A stretch of 64,000 nt of DNA, taken from positions 90,880,070 through 90,944,069 of the forward strand of contig OX465282.1 in NCBI GenBank assembly GCA_949987705.1. Reading direction: 5' to 3'. Below the pieces are notes generated by a model, which was not told where the DNA came from, ran no database searches, and was given only the letters and a program-made list of their open reading frames with translations. Made by a program: the position numbers and the translations under genes. The DNA is from Thereva unica (lineage: Eukaryota > Arthropoda > Insecta > Diptera > Therevidae). This document shows, one piece after another, positions 37,748 to 49,057 of this stretch (positions within the stretch are counted from its first letter, which is position 1; every line of letters starts with the position of its first letter).

Positions 37748-37834
37748 AGCACCGCGAGCCCTTGGGATCGAACTCGCACCCCACAGATCCCACAGACAAG
37801 AATACTTGCCTCTAGCCCTTTGCGCTATGTCAAG
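37748..37834 (-). other. tRNA-related sequence (degenerate), upstream of a second one
   Basis: On the minus strand an A-box-like TAGCGCAAAGGG and a B-box GAGTTCGATCCC are properly spaced. The T-stem and acceptor stem do not pair well, so it is not a good tRNA gene. With 37908-37985 it forms a tandem pair in the same orientation, as in a dimeric tRNA-derived SINE head. Inference only. Confidence 0.45.
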
Positions 37835-37907
37835 TACTATCGCCCGCTGACCAATATGTTAATAAATCATTTCAGAAAAAAGAAAAAGAGAAAAAGAAAA
37901 AAACCGG

Positions 37908-37985
37908 CTGCCCCGACCGGAATCGAACCTGCGACGCTGAATCGAGGATCCGACGCTTTACCCACTCCGCCATCGGCCTGCTGCC
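37908..37985 (-). other. tRNA-related sequence with perfect B box
   Basis: The minus strand carries TGGCGGAGTGGG (A box) and GGTTCGATTCC (B box). Stems are imperfect and the anticodon loop lacks U33, so this is a tRNA-derived repeat or pseudogene. A pol III promoter is plausible. Confidence 0.5.
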
Positions 37986-38265
37986 AGATTTACAACAATA
38001 AAGTAATTTGTTCGGTGCCCATGAAATGTTTAGGTTGAACTTTAACAGGTTGAATTTTAACAGTTTTTTCTGCCTAACTTCGAACTCCGTTATCAGAATT
38101 TAGAAAAAATTTAACGGGACCACCGTGGGAAGCTCCCCCTTCAAATGAACCAAAAAAAAAAAGCAAAAAAGTTATTGGGTTACAAAGTTTTGCGTGAACA
38201 GGACCACAAAATACCTACACGTCGAATTGAGTAACCTCCTCTTTTTTGAAGTCGGTTAAAAACAG

Positions 38266-39092
38266 AGAGAAAATGTGTGTGCAATGCATTTATTAGATTT
38301 TTTAGGGCCACCAAAGAGCGCATTTTTGGGCTCCTTGATGGCCTATTGGCGCATTTTTTGGGAACAAAAATTTGAAGGGCGACATAATCGAAGTTCTGTG
38401 CAGGGCATCTAATCCCCGTGCTAGCAAAACCTACGCGGACGATTCTGAATATATTTGGCTAGGTGTCTATTGTGCACTCAGTACATCATTAATTTTTTGA
38501 TGTATCGAAAATCAATTTTTCCAGAATAGTTCTTTTTTTCATTAGAACTTTTTTCTATCCCAGACTGTGCAAGTTATATATCCAAATAATCAGCTTTTAA
38601 CTGAAATAGGGTAACTGATTTCCTTTCCCACAAAAACCCCATCCAAACAATGCAACTAACTTCCTTTCGCACATAAATTCCTTTCGAGTCATATGTCTTA
38701 GTCAACAACAACATTTGTTGACTAAACACTTCACACACATTTTCCTTCATGTGATCTTAAATCCCTTGCTAGACTAAGTTCCAGGAAACAGATAGATATC
38801 TGCTGATCTTTCGTATAATTAATTTCATTTATCATTTTAATAAAAATTAATATTTTATTTAATAAAAAAAACTAATGTGTTTTAATCAAATAAAATAATT
38901 TGCACACATAAGTTTTTTTTATTAAAAGGCGTTGCAACGCACGCGGGTTTTTGCTACATATGTACATATGTAAAATTCGATTAGGAAATGTAGAAATCGA
39001 TTTTTACAGTTAAATGAAGCTTTCTTCAGGGTGTAAATACCGGCCAAAAACAAATAATTACCAGTTAAGAATCTAAGTTGAAAGGAATAACA
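38266..39092. other. Upstream region of the protease gene, no other gene seen
   Basis: AT-rich and without a recognised repeat apart from a small palindrome (TTAGTCAACAA, six bases, TTGTTGACTAA) at 38698-38725. No convincing TATA box was fixed. Confidence 0.4.
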
Positions 39093-40041
39093 ATGGAAAC
39101 TATTTTCGTGGTTTGTTTGCTGGCAGTTTTTGCCGTCGGTACGGATGAAGAAATTAACTGGTTGGAAGTTCGTCCAAAAAAAATTGATATGTCGCCGTTC
39201 ATTAAGTCGAAAACTTGTAAAAAAATTGCACAAAAAAAGATTGTTGGCGGAGAGGAAGCTGTTCCACATTCCTTTCCTTATCAAGCTGGAATAAGTTATA
39301 AACATTCTGAATTAGATGATTGGTGCGGTGGTTCCTTAATCAGTACAGAATACATCCTTACCGCAGCTCATTGTCTTAATAAGTAAGCATTATAACAAAA
39401 ATCTACAAATTCATTAGAACATCTAAGAAACAAATAAGAAGCCAATATATCATTACAATTTCAGAGCGGAGGAGGCAGTCGTATATCTTGGATCGCACAA
39501 CCTATCGGAGCAAACTGACGGAGAACTCAGAATTAAAGTTTCCAAAACTAATTTCATCATCCACGAGAAATGGAGTAGACCTTCCAACGATATCGCTTTG
39601 GTTAAACTTCCAAACCCTGTTCAGCTCACTCAAAACATTCAACTGGTGCAACTTCCACCTCGTAGCCTACCTGATTTAACAGGCAAACTTGCAACTGCTA
39701 CGGGATGGGGGAAAACTAGGGGTAAACTTCCAGAGGTGGTGTCACTTGTTCTTCGCTATATTGTAATTAAAGTTATCTCTAATGTGGAATGGATGGCGTA
39801 CATGCAGCCACTCTTAAAAGACACACATGTATGTACTGTTGGAGAAGATGGACAATCACCGTGTAGCGGGGATTCTGGCGGTCCACTAGTTATTAAGGAA
39901 TCAGATAAACCAATAACTATAGTTGGTCTAGTATCTTTTGGTGCTCGTACGTGTGAGCCTGGTTTTCCAGCGGCCTATACCCGCATCACGTCTTATTTGG
40001 ATTGGATATCTAACCATACTGGCTTAACAATCAAGGACTAA
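39093..40041 (+). CDS. Secreted chymotrypsin-like serine protease (S1), two exons
   Basis: Exon 1 is 39093-39382 and exon 2 is 39465-40041, with an 82-bp GT-AG intron; they join in phase to give 288 residues. Visible parts are a signal peptide ([16 protein letters not shown]), a pro-segment, activation site KKIVGGEEA, His in LTAAHC, Asp in SNDIALVKL, and Ser in CSGDSGGPL. The residue six before the catalytic Ser is Ser (SPCSGDS), with SFG and an Ala where Gly226 is usual, so specificity is chymotrypsin- or elastase-like and not trypsin-like. The Cys usually before the methionine loop is replaced by Trp (SNVEW), leaving the Cys in THVCT unpaired. It would be secreted and activated by cleavage, for example in the gut. 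AATAAA lies at 40093. The frame is intact, so it is probably functional; it stands alone among repeats. Confidence 0.88.
39383..39464 (+). other. Intron of the serine protease gene
   Basis: Donor AA|GTAAGC and acceptor TTTCAG|AG. Joining gives [13 protein letters not shown], the expected continuation after the AAHC motif. Confidence 0.88.
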
Positions 40042-40092
40042 CTTTGTTTTATTGTTTTTAAAATTTATGATGTGATCTTCTTTTTCTCTATT

Positions 40093-40098
40093 AATAAA
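40093..40098 (+). promoter_or_regulatory. Polyadenylation signal AATAAA of the protease gene
   Basis: AATAAA lies 52 bp after the stop codon. Confidence 0.6.
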
Positions 40099-40975
40099 AG
40101 AAAGTGTATCTCTGTGACTGTGTGTCTGCTTGTGCGTACCGTCACGCGTTGGAGCAGACTAGAAGAGATATAATTGATTTTTTTATGGATGCATAGATAA
40201 ACATGTTAAGAAAATCGAAACCTAAACGTTTTTGGGGTCGCTGATCACGAAAATCGAGGTCCCGCGGTCCAACCCATAAAAATGCAAAAAAAACACCCCT
40301 TATTAGGGGGTTTTCGCGATTATTTCAATAATAATAAAAACGAATGCGATGAAATGCACTTTTTTTAATATTTATTTGCGAAGGTGGTTGATTTGTACTA
40401 AATTAAGGCGAACTTTATGCTAAGGGTAGTCCTAAAGGGTTGAAACTACCCCTAAATCGGCCAAAAATTTTTAAAAAAAAATTTCCAAGTTTATGCTTCA
40501 AATTCGATTGTGGGCGTACTTTCAGGCAAAAATAAATTATCTTCAACCCTTAAGGGGTTAAAAGTATCCCTACTATAATAAAAACAATTTTATACCTCTG
40601 TACAAAGGGGTTTATAGTGAAATTTTCCAAATGTTTTAATGATTAAAAATGGAAAATAAAATTTAAATGCAAAACAATAAATTTTAATTTGTTTCAATTA
40701 CAATTTTAATGTAGGGGTACTTTTACCCCCTTAAGAGTTGAAAAAAATATTTTTTTTGCTGATAATACCTATTGAACCTAATTTCAAACAAAAAGCAAAA
40801 AAAAATGTTTGCAATTTTTTTTATATAAAATTCATTTTTATTATTGTAGGGGTATTTTTAACCCCTTAAGGGTTTATAATATGTTATTTTTGCCTGACAA
40901 CACGCCCACAATCGAATTTGAAGCATAAACTTGAAAAAAAGACGGGCAGTGCCATGGCTTCTCGATGGCACAGTA

Positions 40976-42163
40976 GACATGAATATGTCTTATCCCTGGG
41001 GTCTATTTGTTTCTTGTTCTTATTGGAAATCACCTTCTTGTTTTTATTGGAAAGAACCCCTGGAGGGGGTCGAAAGGAATGCACACAACAATATATATAT
41101 CTGTCTCGCTTCAATACATACCCTTCAACCACCTTATCTTTTTTTCCACAATGTAACAGAATACAAACACACGAAACGAAATCATTCAAAATAAAAAAAA
41201 TTGTGCCTTTGCAAAAATTCTAAACGCACCGCGACCGCACCTCACTCAATCCGCAAACTGCGTAGTAAGAAAATTCCCTGATATCGACTCTGATTCCGCC
41301 CCGCTTCGAAAACACAAAAATATCGCGCGACGGGCGACTCAAGCACACCTTTTCTAATGGAGCCCATCCACAGGCCAACTAGTTGTCCAAACTGAGTTGT
41401 GTTGTCACTGAATCGCATCGTGTGTGGGGCAGTTGGCAAACTGATTTGACAGTTGGGGTTTCAGTTGGGATAAATCAAAATCTTTTAATTTTATGGGGGC
41501 GGGGCCTAGAGTTTGGGCAACTAGTTGCACTGTGTATATTGCAGTTTGGCAGACTACTTGGATGAATTAAGCCTGAATTCGAAGAATATATTTTTTTTGC
41601 AAGTTTATTTTGCATTATTTTTAATTTAAATTATGAAAGTTCACATAATATTAAATTATTTTCATAATTTATACTTTTAGAATTTAATTTATATTTAAAA
41701 AAATATAAATATTCATATTAATAATTAAAAAAAAAATTATAATTAATCTAAAAAATCACTTTTCTCCAATTTTTATTATTATAAAACTTAGTCGCGGGTT
41801 CTCTACAATTTCATTTAACTTTCAAATTGCCTATAAAATATCGAATTGACAGTTGAAATATCAACTCAGTTGGAGCGTTTGTGGCAAAACAACATCTTTT
41901 TACACAACTCAGTTTGGGCAACTAGTTGGCCCGTGGATGGGCCCCATAAGCTGTTTAAAAAATCTCACACAAAGTAAAAAATCCTCGACACTTTTTCTCA
42001 CTCTTGGAACAAGAACTCGCAGCGATTGAACAAAAAAAAGTCCAACCAATGACGACGAAAGAATAAACAAAGCAAAACAAAAACAAAATGAGTCAAGGAA
42101 TGTGACGATTTCCGTTCCGCACATTCGTTTGAATAGACTCCAGGGATAAGACATATTCATGTC
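40976..42163. mobile_element. Inner TIR element, ends GACATGAATATGTCTTATCC
   Basis: GACATGAATATGTCTTATCC at 40976 is inverted at 42144-42163, continuing with CTGG and GTCTATT. GACATGAATATGTC is itself a palindrome. No duplication assigned and no ORF recognised. Confidence 0.65.
41358..41946. mobile_element. MITE of 589 bp, TSD TAA
   Basis: Inverted ends TGG(A/G)GCCCATCCAC(A/G)GGCC continue with AACTAGTTG and CAAACTGAGTTGTG. TAA lies at 41355-41357 and 41947-41949. Harbinger-type by duplication. Confidence 0.82.
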
Positions 42164-42459
42164 AAAAAAATTACAATTTTTGCCATTTTTGGCCGATTTA
42201 GGGGTAGTTTCAACCCTTTAGGACTATCCCTTATCATAAAGTTCGCCTTAATTTAGTACAAATCAACCACCTTCGCAAATAAATATTAAAATAAGTGTAT
42301 TTCATCGCAATACTTTTCATTATTATTGAAACGATCGCGAAAACCCCCTGAAGGGGGGTGTTTTTCGCATTTTTGGGGTGACGCCCATGTTTTAGGACCG
42401 TGGGACCCCGATTTTCGGGATCAGCGACCCCAAAAACCTTTTGGGTTCGATTTTCTTAA

Positions 42460-42878
42460 CGGTGTTATTTTGGAACACCCTAACGTTTTGAAAGGACTAT
42501 TGCCTTTTGGTTTTGACCCACTTTCATATACCCTAAGAAACCCAATTATAACGAGTAGAATACAATTAGATGTGTGGCATGATTTCATATTCAAAATGGC
42601 GGCCAATACAAGATGGTGGAAGACATTATAGAATAAAAAGTAAATAATATAACCTATCAACTTGAAATTTTTCACGTATGCATAGTTCGCGTGCATATTA
42701 TAAAAAAATCAAGATGGCGGATCCAAGATGGGGCCGAAGGTATCAAATGAAAGTTGACGACAATTAAAATACAATTAGGAAATGCACGTATGTATTAAGT
42801 AGATTTCTATTAGCTGTGTAGCGTCATTTGCAACCCACTCGGTATGGGTATCAAACGAAAGGGTATGAGAAGTAGAAT
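42460..42878 (-). repeat. Diverged CATTTGATACCC repeat monomers, inverted
   Basis: Contains TCAAAATGGCGGCCAATAC, AAGATGGCGGATCC and GGGTATCAAACGAAAG, in inverted order relative to the 269-bp array. Confidence 0.75.
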
Positions 42879-43786
42879 CCCGACTAGAATTTCTTGGTTC
42901 GGTCCGGATGAGGTTAGCCTAATTTGACTGTTAGGCCCTAATGTTGAAACCTAATAAGGCCCAGAAGAAAAGTGTAACGCTATTACCTATTACCGCCGAA
43001 CTAGAAAATCCTTGTGAGGGCCATATTAGTACAGTCAATATGCAATTTGCGCTCCGAAAAATGACAAACCGACATTTGACCTTGAAAGTCGTTAGGGGGG
43101 CGTGTCAGAAGCCTACTGAAAAATTATGAAAGTCGCGGTGCATGCAGATTTTGAGAAATTCAAAAATTTAATAAAAACATTTTGAAACGCGTTTTTCTCA
43201 GAAAGTATAGGTTTTAGCGAAAAGTTGTTTAAACAAAAAATGTAGAGGTCATTGCGAACTACATTTTTTGTCATTGGAGTGACGTCATCCGACTTGAAAT
43301 ACAAAAAGTAGATGGCGCTAAAGGATCAAAAAAGTGTTTCTTTGCCATTTTCACTAGGAAAGATTAATTTTTTTACAATAATGTAAATGAGAAAGTTGTT
43401 TGTCATAAAATTATCTACAACTTTTGTTTAAACAAAATTTTTATAAAACTTACCGTTTTCGAGCTGGAACTTGTCGAAGTGTAGAAATTGTACATTGCGT
43501 GCCGTGCTCTTGCACGGTTCACATGAAAGTAGTATTTTTTTTTTATTCAAATAAAAGAACACTAATCATTTTTTTTTGTTTTTTTTTATTTTACTATCAA
43601 AAAATGTAAACTTTTTTTGAGCAAAAAATTGAACTTTGTTGAATTTATGTATATTTCGCATGAAATTTTTTGAATTTTTTTTTCAAAATGAACCTTTTAT
43701 TGATATCATGGTTTTTTGATATGATTTGAAGACAAAAATGATTTGAATTTTATATAATAAAATGGAATTTTGTTTTTAAAGTTACA

Positions 43787-44807
43787 TCATTGACAGTTGA
43801 GGAAACAAGAAAAATAACTATACATTTTATTTCTGTATTTTTTATTGAACAATTTTATTTTATTGTAAGTGTATTGGAGGTTCCTAATCATTTTGTCATT
43901 CCGTCTTCGAAGGTTTGTGTAACATTTCTTATGGTACCGAGCTTTAACTTGTTCTAAATTCACATCTTTTATCTTCTTTATTAGTTTCAAAGATTTATCA
44001 TCGTTTCGCATTGCTAAAAACTTCATCAGTGTATCATGAATAATAGTTCCCGTCACTTGAGAAGTATCTTTTGCAAAATTTTTTCCTTTTGTTTCGCATA
44101 TAAAACATACGTTTGAGTTGAATTCTGGGACAGTTGGTTCTGAATGAGAAGATGGGCCGAGCTCCAATTCGTCGTTTTCGGTTGTATCCAATCGACTTCT
44201 GCAAAAGAAGTCGATTATATACAAAAACAGTTAAATGAAAAATTAATTTTCAATTGTTATATACAAAAACAGTTGAATAAAAAATTATTTTTTCATTGTT
44301 ATGTACAAAAATAATTAGATGGAAAAATTAATTTTCAATTGTTATATACGAAAAAAGTTAAATGACAAATTAATTTTCAATTGTTACATACAAAAACAGT
44401 TAAATGAAAAATTAATTTTCAATTGTTATATACAAAACCAGTTGATTGAAAAATTAATTTTTAATTATTATATAAAAATAGTTGAACGTCAAAAATAAAA
44501 GTATTTAAATACTTTGAGAAAATCACGTATTAGACCATCGTTTATTGTGAGTAAGGTGAAATGAAAGAAGGGGCTGCGCAGGTATGAACATCAGCGTCGT
44601 TTCAAATTTTGTCCCGTTAGTAATTTTGTACATGTGCAGTGTATGCCGAATATATATTTTTTTACGATTGTTCATTATTGTTTTAATAAAAAACAATACT
44701 ATATAGAAATACCTTCTCGAGTTATTCGCTTCCCCATCAGCAGGAACCGTAGTACAGCGTCCATCTAAATAATCCTCCTGGCAATCGTTGTGATGTTCGA
44801 CAGGCAT
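43787..44807 (-). CDS. Two-exon zinc-binding protein, N-terminal relative of the Academ-like transposase
   Basis: On the minus strand exon 1 is 44807-44713 (MPVEHHNDCQEDYLDG..), the intron is 44712-44199 (GT..AG) and exon 2 is 44198-43787. The join is in phase. Exon 2 has VCFICETKGKNF, then ARYHKKCYTNLRRR, the same C-x2-C ... YH-x2-C-Y pattern as CFICCK..ARYHHSC in copy A and CAIC..YHVKCYKN in copy B. It then stops at TAA near 43787. Thus only the N-terminal DNA- or RNA-binding part remains, about 167 residues. Two readings are possible: an internally deleted, non-autonomous derivative, or a short protein with its own role. No frameshift is seen within it. Confidence 0.55.
44218..44476. repeat. 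Minisatellite of 42 bp in the intron
   Basis: About six copies of a unit starting ACAAAAACAGTTAAATGAAA, with small changes, lie in the intron of the zinc-binding gene. Confidence 0.88.
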
Positions 44808-45708
44808 GATTGTATTTTGGAGCAATTTTCCGATGCGATTATCACGATGTTCTTATCATTCACAAGTCACTTTTCTCACAAGCAAAACAGAAACTCATTT
44901 TCAGAGAGCACAATTCTGACGCCCTTACTCTCCAAAACTAGCATAGCAACTGAAAACGCACGCTTCTTAGAGAATTAGGCAGATGTTAGAAACCGGTCCT
45001 TTGTCGAAACTATGCCGACTCGCCCGGCGAAAGTAACAAAAGAACCGTTAACTATGCTCCGTTGCACTTTTTCGCCTACAGCTCGAAAACGGTAAGTTTT
45101 ATAAAAATTTTGTTTAAACAAAAGTTGTAGATAATTTTGTAACAAACAACTTTCTCATTTACATTATTGTAAAAAAATTAATTTTTCCTAGTGAAAATGG
45201 CAAAGAAACACTTTTTTGATCCTTTAGCGCCATCTACTTTTTGTATTTCAAGTCGGATGACGTCACTCCAATGGCAAAAAATGTAGTTCGCAATGACCTC
45301 TACATTTTTTTGTTTAAAAAACTTTTCGCTAAAACCTATACTTTCTGAGAAAAACGCGTTTCAAAATGTTTTTATTAAATTTTTGAATTTCTCAAAATCT
45401 GCATGCACCGCGACTTTCATAATTTTTCAGTAGGCTCCTGACACGCCCCCCTAACGACTTTCAAGGTCAAATGTCGGTTTGTCATTTTTCGGAGCGCAAG
45501 CCTCTTTTCGTTGCATATTGACTGTACTATATCAGGCAAAAATGGATAGGGCCATATAATGGGTACCTATCGTTTATTATGTAAGGCGTGCGATAGATCA
45601 TTGGCAGTTTTTCCCCATTTCGAGGTATCGTGGCTTAATAGACGCTGGTAAGAATAACTCACCGGTAAAACTTGGCAAAAACTCAGGAAAACTAAAGTAT
45701 ATACTTTT

Positions 45709-45926
45709 ATTTTTCCCTTCATGATATAATTCACATGTAAAACCAAACTACTATGGTTAAGTAACAAAACGTGCTTAATCGCCATAAGACTTTTTAATGT
45801 CTAAAGAGAAAAAAAATATTTTTTTTCTCTTTAGACATTAAAAAGTCTGATGGCGATTAAGCACATTTTGTTACTTAACCATAGTAGTTTGGTTTTACAT
45901 GTGAATTATATCATGAAGGGAAAAAT
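45709..45926. repeat. Near-perfect palindrome, arms about 105 bp
   Basis: Left arm ATTTTTCCCTTCATGATATA.. and right arm ..TATATCATGAAGGGAAAAAT are mirror images with only a few mismatches and essentially no loop (centre about 45818). Such a structure is expected to extrude or to break easily. Confidence 0.9.
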
Positions 45927-46529
45927 TTCAATCAAATTTCACAATATACCTAACGGGGTAAACACCTTCTTTCCCAAATAAGGCCCTTGTAAGATTTCCC
46001 TAATGAAAACCTAATCTTAGAGTGCATGCGGAGTGCCTCATGTATTTTGTATGAGGCCCTCGTAAGGTATTCTAAGGTATTCATAACACAAATTTAATTT
46101 TGGTATACATTATACTGCCCTATGAGGGCCACATGAGGTGTTCATGAGGCAAGTCTAATCTGGTATACCGAACGTTTAGCTCACGAGGCCCGTACATAAC
46201 TTTAGGCATGCCTTACTTTGAATTCTAGTCGGGATGCTATTAGCTGTGTGGCGTAGTGATGAGCAAACGCGAGAGCAAGACAAGACTGATGTAGTCTTGG
46301 TCTTGATCTTGCGGGCATGGCTAAATCTTGGTCTTGGTTTTGCGAGCATAGCTAAGGTCGTCTGCCCATGAATAAATTTAAATTTTGGTAGATAACATAA
46401 GAAATGTACTTTTCTGTTTTATCTTAGGAATATTCTCTGCGATATTGAATTTTTTTTTTTTTGTAAAATTTAAAATATGAGATTACAGATTTTATTTAAC
46501 TTCAACTGATTTCTATGGATGCTCTTGTC

Positions 46530-46990
46530 TATACAAGAGTAACTGACGGAGGAGGGTGAAAGGCGGGTGTTTCGCGCCCCAATTAACGGATTGGTCCTCC
46601 AGGTTGGGGGTTGGACGGCAGGCTGACAACCTTCCACCGTAAAAACCAATCCGTCACGAATCCTCAAGGCAGGCCTCGGACTGGACGGACCCAATGGCAA
46701 CGACCCAGGCAACGAAATATGGAATTTGATTTTGGAACTTTGAACGTCAGAACGCTGAATAAGACGGCCCCTCTGCGTTCGCTTTTATTACTACTGGAAA
46801 AATAAGGCATAGCAATCACCGCTCTACAGGAAACCAAATTAACTTACAGTGGCATAATGGATCTCAGAACCCACACGATATTCTACAGTGATTCATCGAA
46901 TGGAAGGAGAGAGTTCACAACTGCCCTCATAGTGGAAAATAAAATGAAATCACTGATTCTGAACTTGAAGCCAGTAAATAATAGAATATG
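46530..46990 (+). pseudogene. RTE-type retrotransposon, 5' part with start of endonuclease
   Basis: Follows the 5' leader (GGTGTTTCGCGCCC, CTCCAGGTTGGGGGTTGG) typical of RTE-like elements. Then come FGTLNVRTLNKT, LRSLLLLLE, a TAA, and IAITALQETKL, LRTHTIFYSDSSNGRREF, LILNLKPVNNRICT. The frame has at least one stop (46803-46805). It ends at 46990 against the tail of the minus-strand copy. Confidence 0.65.
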
Positions 46991-46992
46991 TA

Positions 46993-49049
46993 CTTCTTCT
47001 TCTTCTTCTTTATGCTCCTTTAATCCCTCATAGGGACATAGGGCGGAAACAGTTGCCCTCCAGCGGACTCTGTTTTGGGCGACAGCTCTCAGCTCCGACC
47101 AGGATCTCCCAGCTGATGAGGCTTTTGCTAGTTGGGTTCTCCTCCACGTCGTTTTAGGTGTTCCGACTCGACGGGAACCTTGCGGATTCCGTCAAGGGCC
47201 TGTTTGGCTAGATTTTCGTTTTTGCGTCGCAAGGTGTGACCAAGCCAATTCCATTTCCTTCGCCTGATTTGGTCGTCTATCCTTTCTTGGCCGGCACGGC
47301 GCCATAGTTCTACGTGTGAAATTCTATGTTGCCAGCGGATTATTAGGATACGACGTAGACATCTGTTGATGTAATCTTGTAGGCGCCCTGCGATGAAATA
47401 AGTGACTTTCCATATTTTGCAACCGAACAAAAGAACTGCCTTAACGTTGGGATTTAACAGCGGCAGTTTGGTGTTAGTTGAGATCTGCGTTGATCTCTAT
47501 ATGGGGAACAGGCATGCAAATACGCCTCGTGCTTTATTTATTCTGGAAGTGAAACCTTCTCTGCACCGCCATTTTCGGTAATAATACTACCGAGGTAGCA
47601 GAATTTATCGACCAGTTCCACGTTACGGTTATTCAGCGCTGTCCGTTCAATGGTGTTTGCATTTATCCGAATTTCTTTAGTTTTAGTCGGATTTAGCCTT
47701 AAGACTGCTGGACTACTTTCTGTTGCCAAATTGTTTAACATGTTTTTGAGGTCCTGGTGTCTGTGGGCCAGCAAACAGATATCATCGGCGTAGTCGAGAT
47801 CCTTAAAGCGGCGTACCAAACCCCATTGTATGCCGCCTGTTCTACTCTACTATCTAGAGCGCCGACAACGATGCCATTTATTACTTTAAGAAATAGTAAA
47901 GGCGAAAGTAGGCATCCTTGTCGCACTCCTGAGCTCACCTCAAAGCTGTCGGATAATTTTCCATTATGGAGAACTCTGCATTTGGAATTGTTATATAGGG
48001 CTTTTATCAATTCTATTATTTTATCAGGCAATCCACGTCGCCGTAGTGCCTGCCATATAAAGCTCCTATTGGCCGAATTGAACGCTTTCTCATAATCTAC
48101 GGAAGCAAGGTACAGGGGGGATCGGAATTCAGTAGACTGCTCCACTATTATTCTCAAGGTGTTAATATTATCAATACAGGAGCGGCCCTTCCTGAATCCG
48201 GTCTGCTGCCTCCTAAGCGTTCGGTCAACTGCCTCACTTATCCTAGATAGTAATATATGAGACAAAATTTTGCCCACTGTAGATAGTAAACAGATGCCTC
48301 TCCAGTTGTCGCATATTGTTAGGTCCCCCTTTTTTGGTATTTTGACTATGACACCTTCCGTCCAATCCTGCGGAAAGGTTCAAGTGTTCCATGCTATTTC
48401 AAGGATTGGCTGAAGCGCATCTGCTATGAGGCTTGAGTCGGCTTTCAACAATTCTGGCGGGATGCCATCTTTCCCAGCTGCATTACCATTGGCCATCGCA
48501 TGAATTGCGGCTACTATTTCCGACTTGGAAGATCCCCGAGTGGCGATTCTTATTGGCTGTCCATTGTTGCTGTTTTCCTGAAGTTCCTGTGTAAGTGAAC
48601 CATTCAGGGCGGCGAAGAAATAATATCTCCATCTTTGGGGTTGCTCCTCGTCGCTGCACAGTAGCCTTCCAGCACTCTTAATGGCATGCTTTTTAGTAGA
48701 GTTCTTTCCCGAGAGCTGTTTAATGATTTGGTACAGCACCTTACTGTTGCCTGTGTTTGCTGCGTTTTCCCCTTTTTCTGGAGCTCATTTATCTGCTGCC
48801 TTTTACCACGCCTGACACTTCTCTTTACTTCCCGGTGTAATTGGGAGTATTCCCGTTCTAGTTGGTAACATCGTTTGGGGTCGCTTGTGGAGTTTACGTT
48901 ATTTTTGAGGGCCCTTCTGCGTTCTATTTTTTGCCAGGTTGTGTCCGAGATCCAAGGTTGATGGTTTCTTTGGACATAAACGATGCTCGTTTCCGCAGCT
49001 GTCAATATAGCGCCCTTTGTCGTACTCCACAGCTCTTCAATATTTGTTA
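46993..49049 (-). pseudogene. RTE-type retrotransposon, RT part (5' truncated, decayed)
   Basis: On the minus strand from 49049: ETSIVYVQRNHQPWISDTTWQ, the pre-RT linker, GNAAGKDGIPPELLKA, HILLSRISEAVDRTLRRQQ, GFRKGRSCIDNI, SVDYEKAFNSANR, SGVRQGCLLSPLLF and the DYADDICLL box. Then FCYLGSIITENGG and the C-terminal WRRAGQERIDDQI, WNWLGHTLRR. The 3' end is a short GAAGAAGAAG tail at 46993-47007. Several frame changes are present. Homology to the plus-strand piece is as parts of one element type; no overlap between them is seen. Confidence 0.75.
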
Positions 49050-49057
49050 TGTGGCGT

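Larger units (their letters stand above)
40210..42455. mobile_element. TTAA-flanked TIR element of 2246 bp with nested insertions
   Basis: Inverted ends GAAAATCGAA(A/C)CC are followed by about 250 bp of matching arms (TTTGGGGTCGCTGATC, CGCGAAAACCCCC). TTAA is present at 40206-40209 and 42456-42459. A second inverted pair (40976 and 42163) and a third (41358-41946) lie inside. No ORF of note. Confidence 0.75.
43027..45529 (-). mobile_element. 2.5-kb TIR element with a zinc-finger gene, TSD TAT
   Basis: Ends TAGTACAGTCAATATGCAA, inverted arms of about 480 bp and TAT at 43024-43026 and 45530-45532. The arms share GGGGGGCGTGTCAG, TGACGTCATCCGACTTG and AGTAGATGGCGCTAAAGG. It carries one spliced minus-strand gene (44807-43787). 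The TAG terminus and 3-bp duplication recall Academ-like copy B. Confidence 0.75.
42879..46233. mobile_element. Outer TIR element, ends CCCGACTAGAATT, 3355 bp
   Basis: CCCGACTAGAATT at 42879 is mirrored by AATTCTAGTCGGG ending at 46233. The host on both sides is the CATTTGATACCC repeat (..GAAGTAGAAT and ATGCTATTAGCTGTGTGGCG), which reads on across the insertion. The interior outside the nested 2.5-kb element has repeated TGAGGCCC words and a long palindrome. Confidence 0.7.
46247..49057. other. Block with opposed RTE fragments between TGTGGCGT flanks
   Basis: TGTGGCGT occurs at 46247-46254 and 49050-49057, within the same host repeat word GTGTGGCGTCATTCC. The block between holds a plus-strand RTE 5' part and a minus-strand RTE 3' part. 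The flanks look like a duplication of the insertion site. Confidence 0.5.

Noticed and set aside
37908..37985. Functional tRNA gene
   Set aside because: A and B boxes are good, but acceptor and T stems do not pair and the anticodon loop lacks the usual U33.
44218..44476. CRISPR-like array of 42-bp repeats
   Set aside because: The units are contiguous tandem copies without unique spacers, in a eukaryotic intron.
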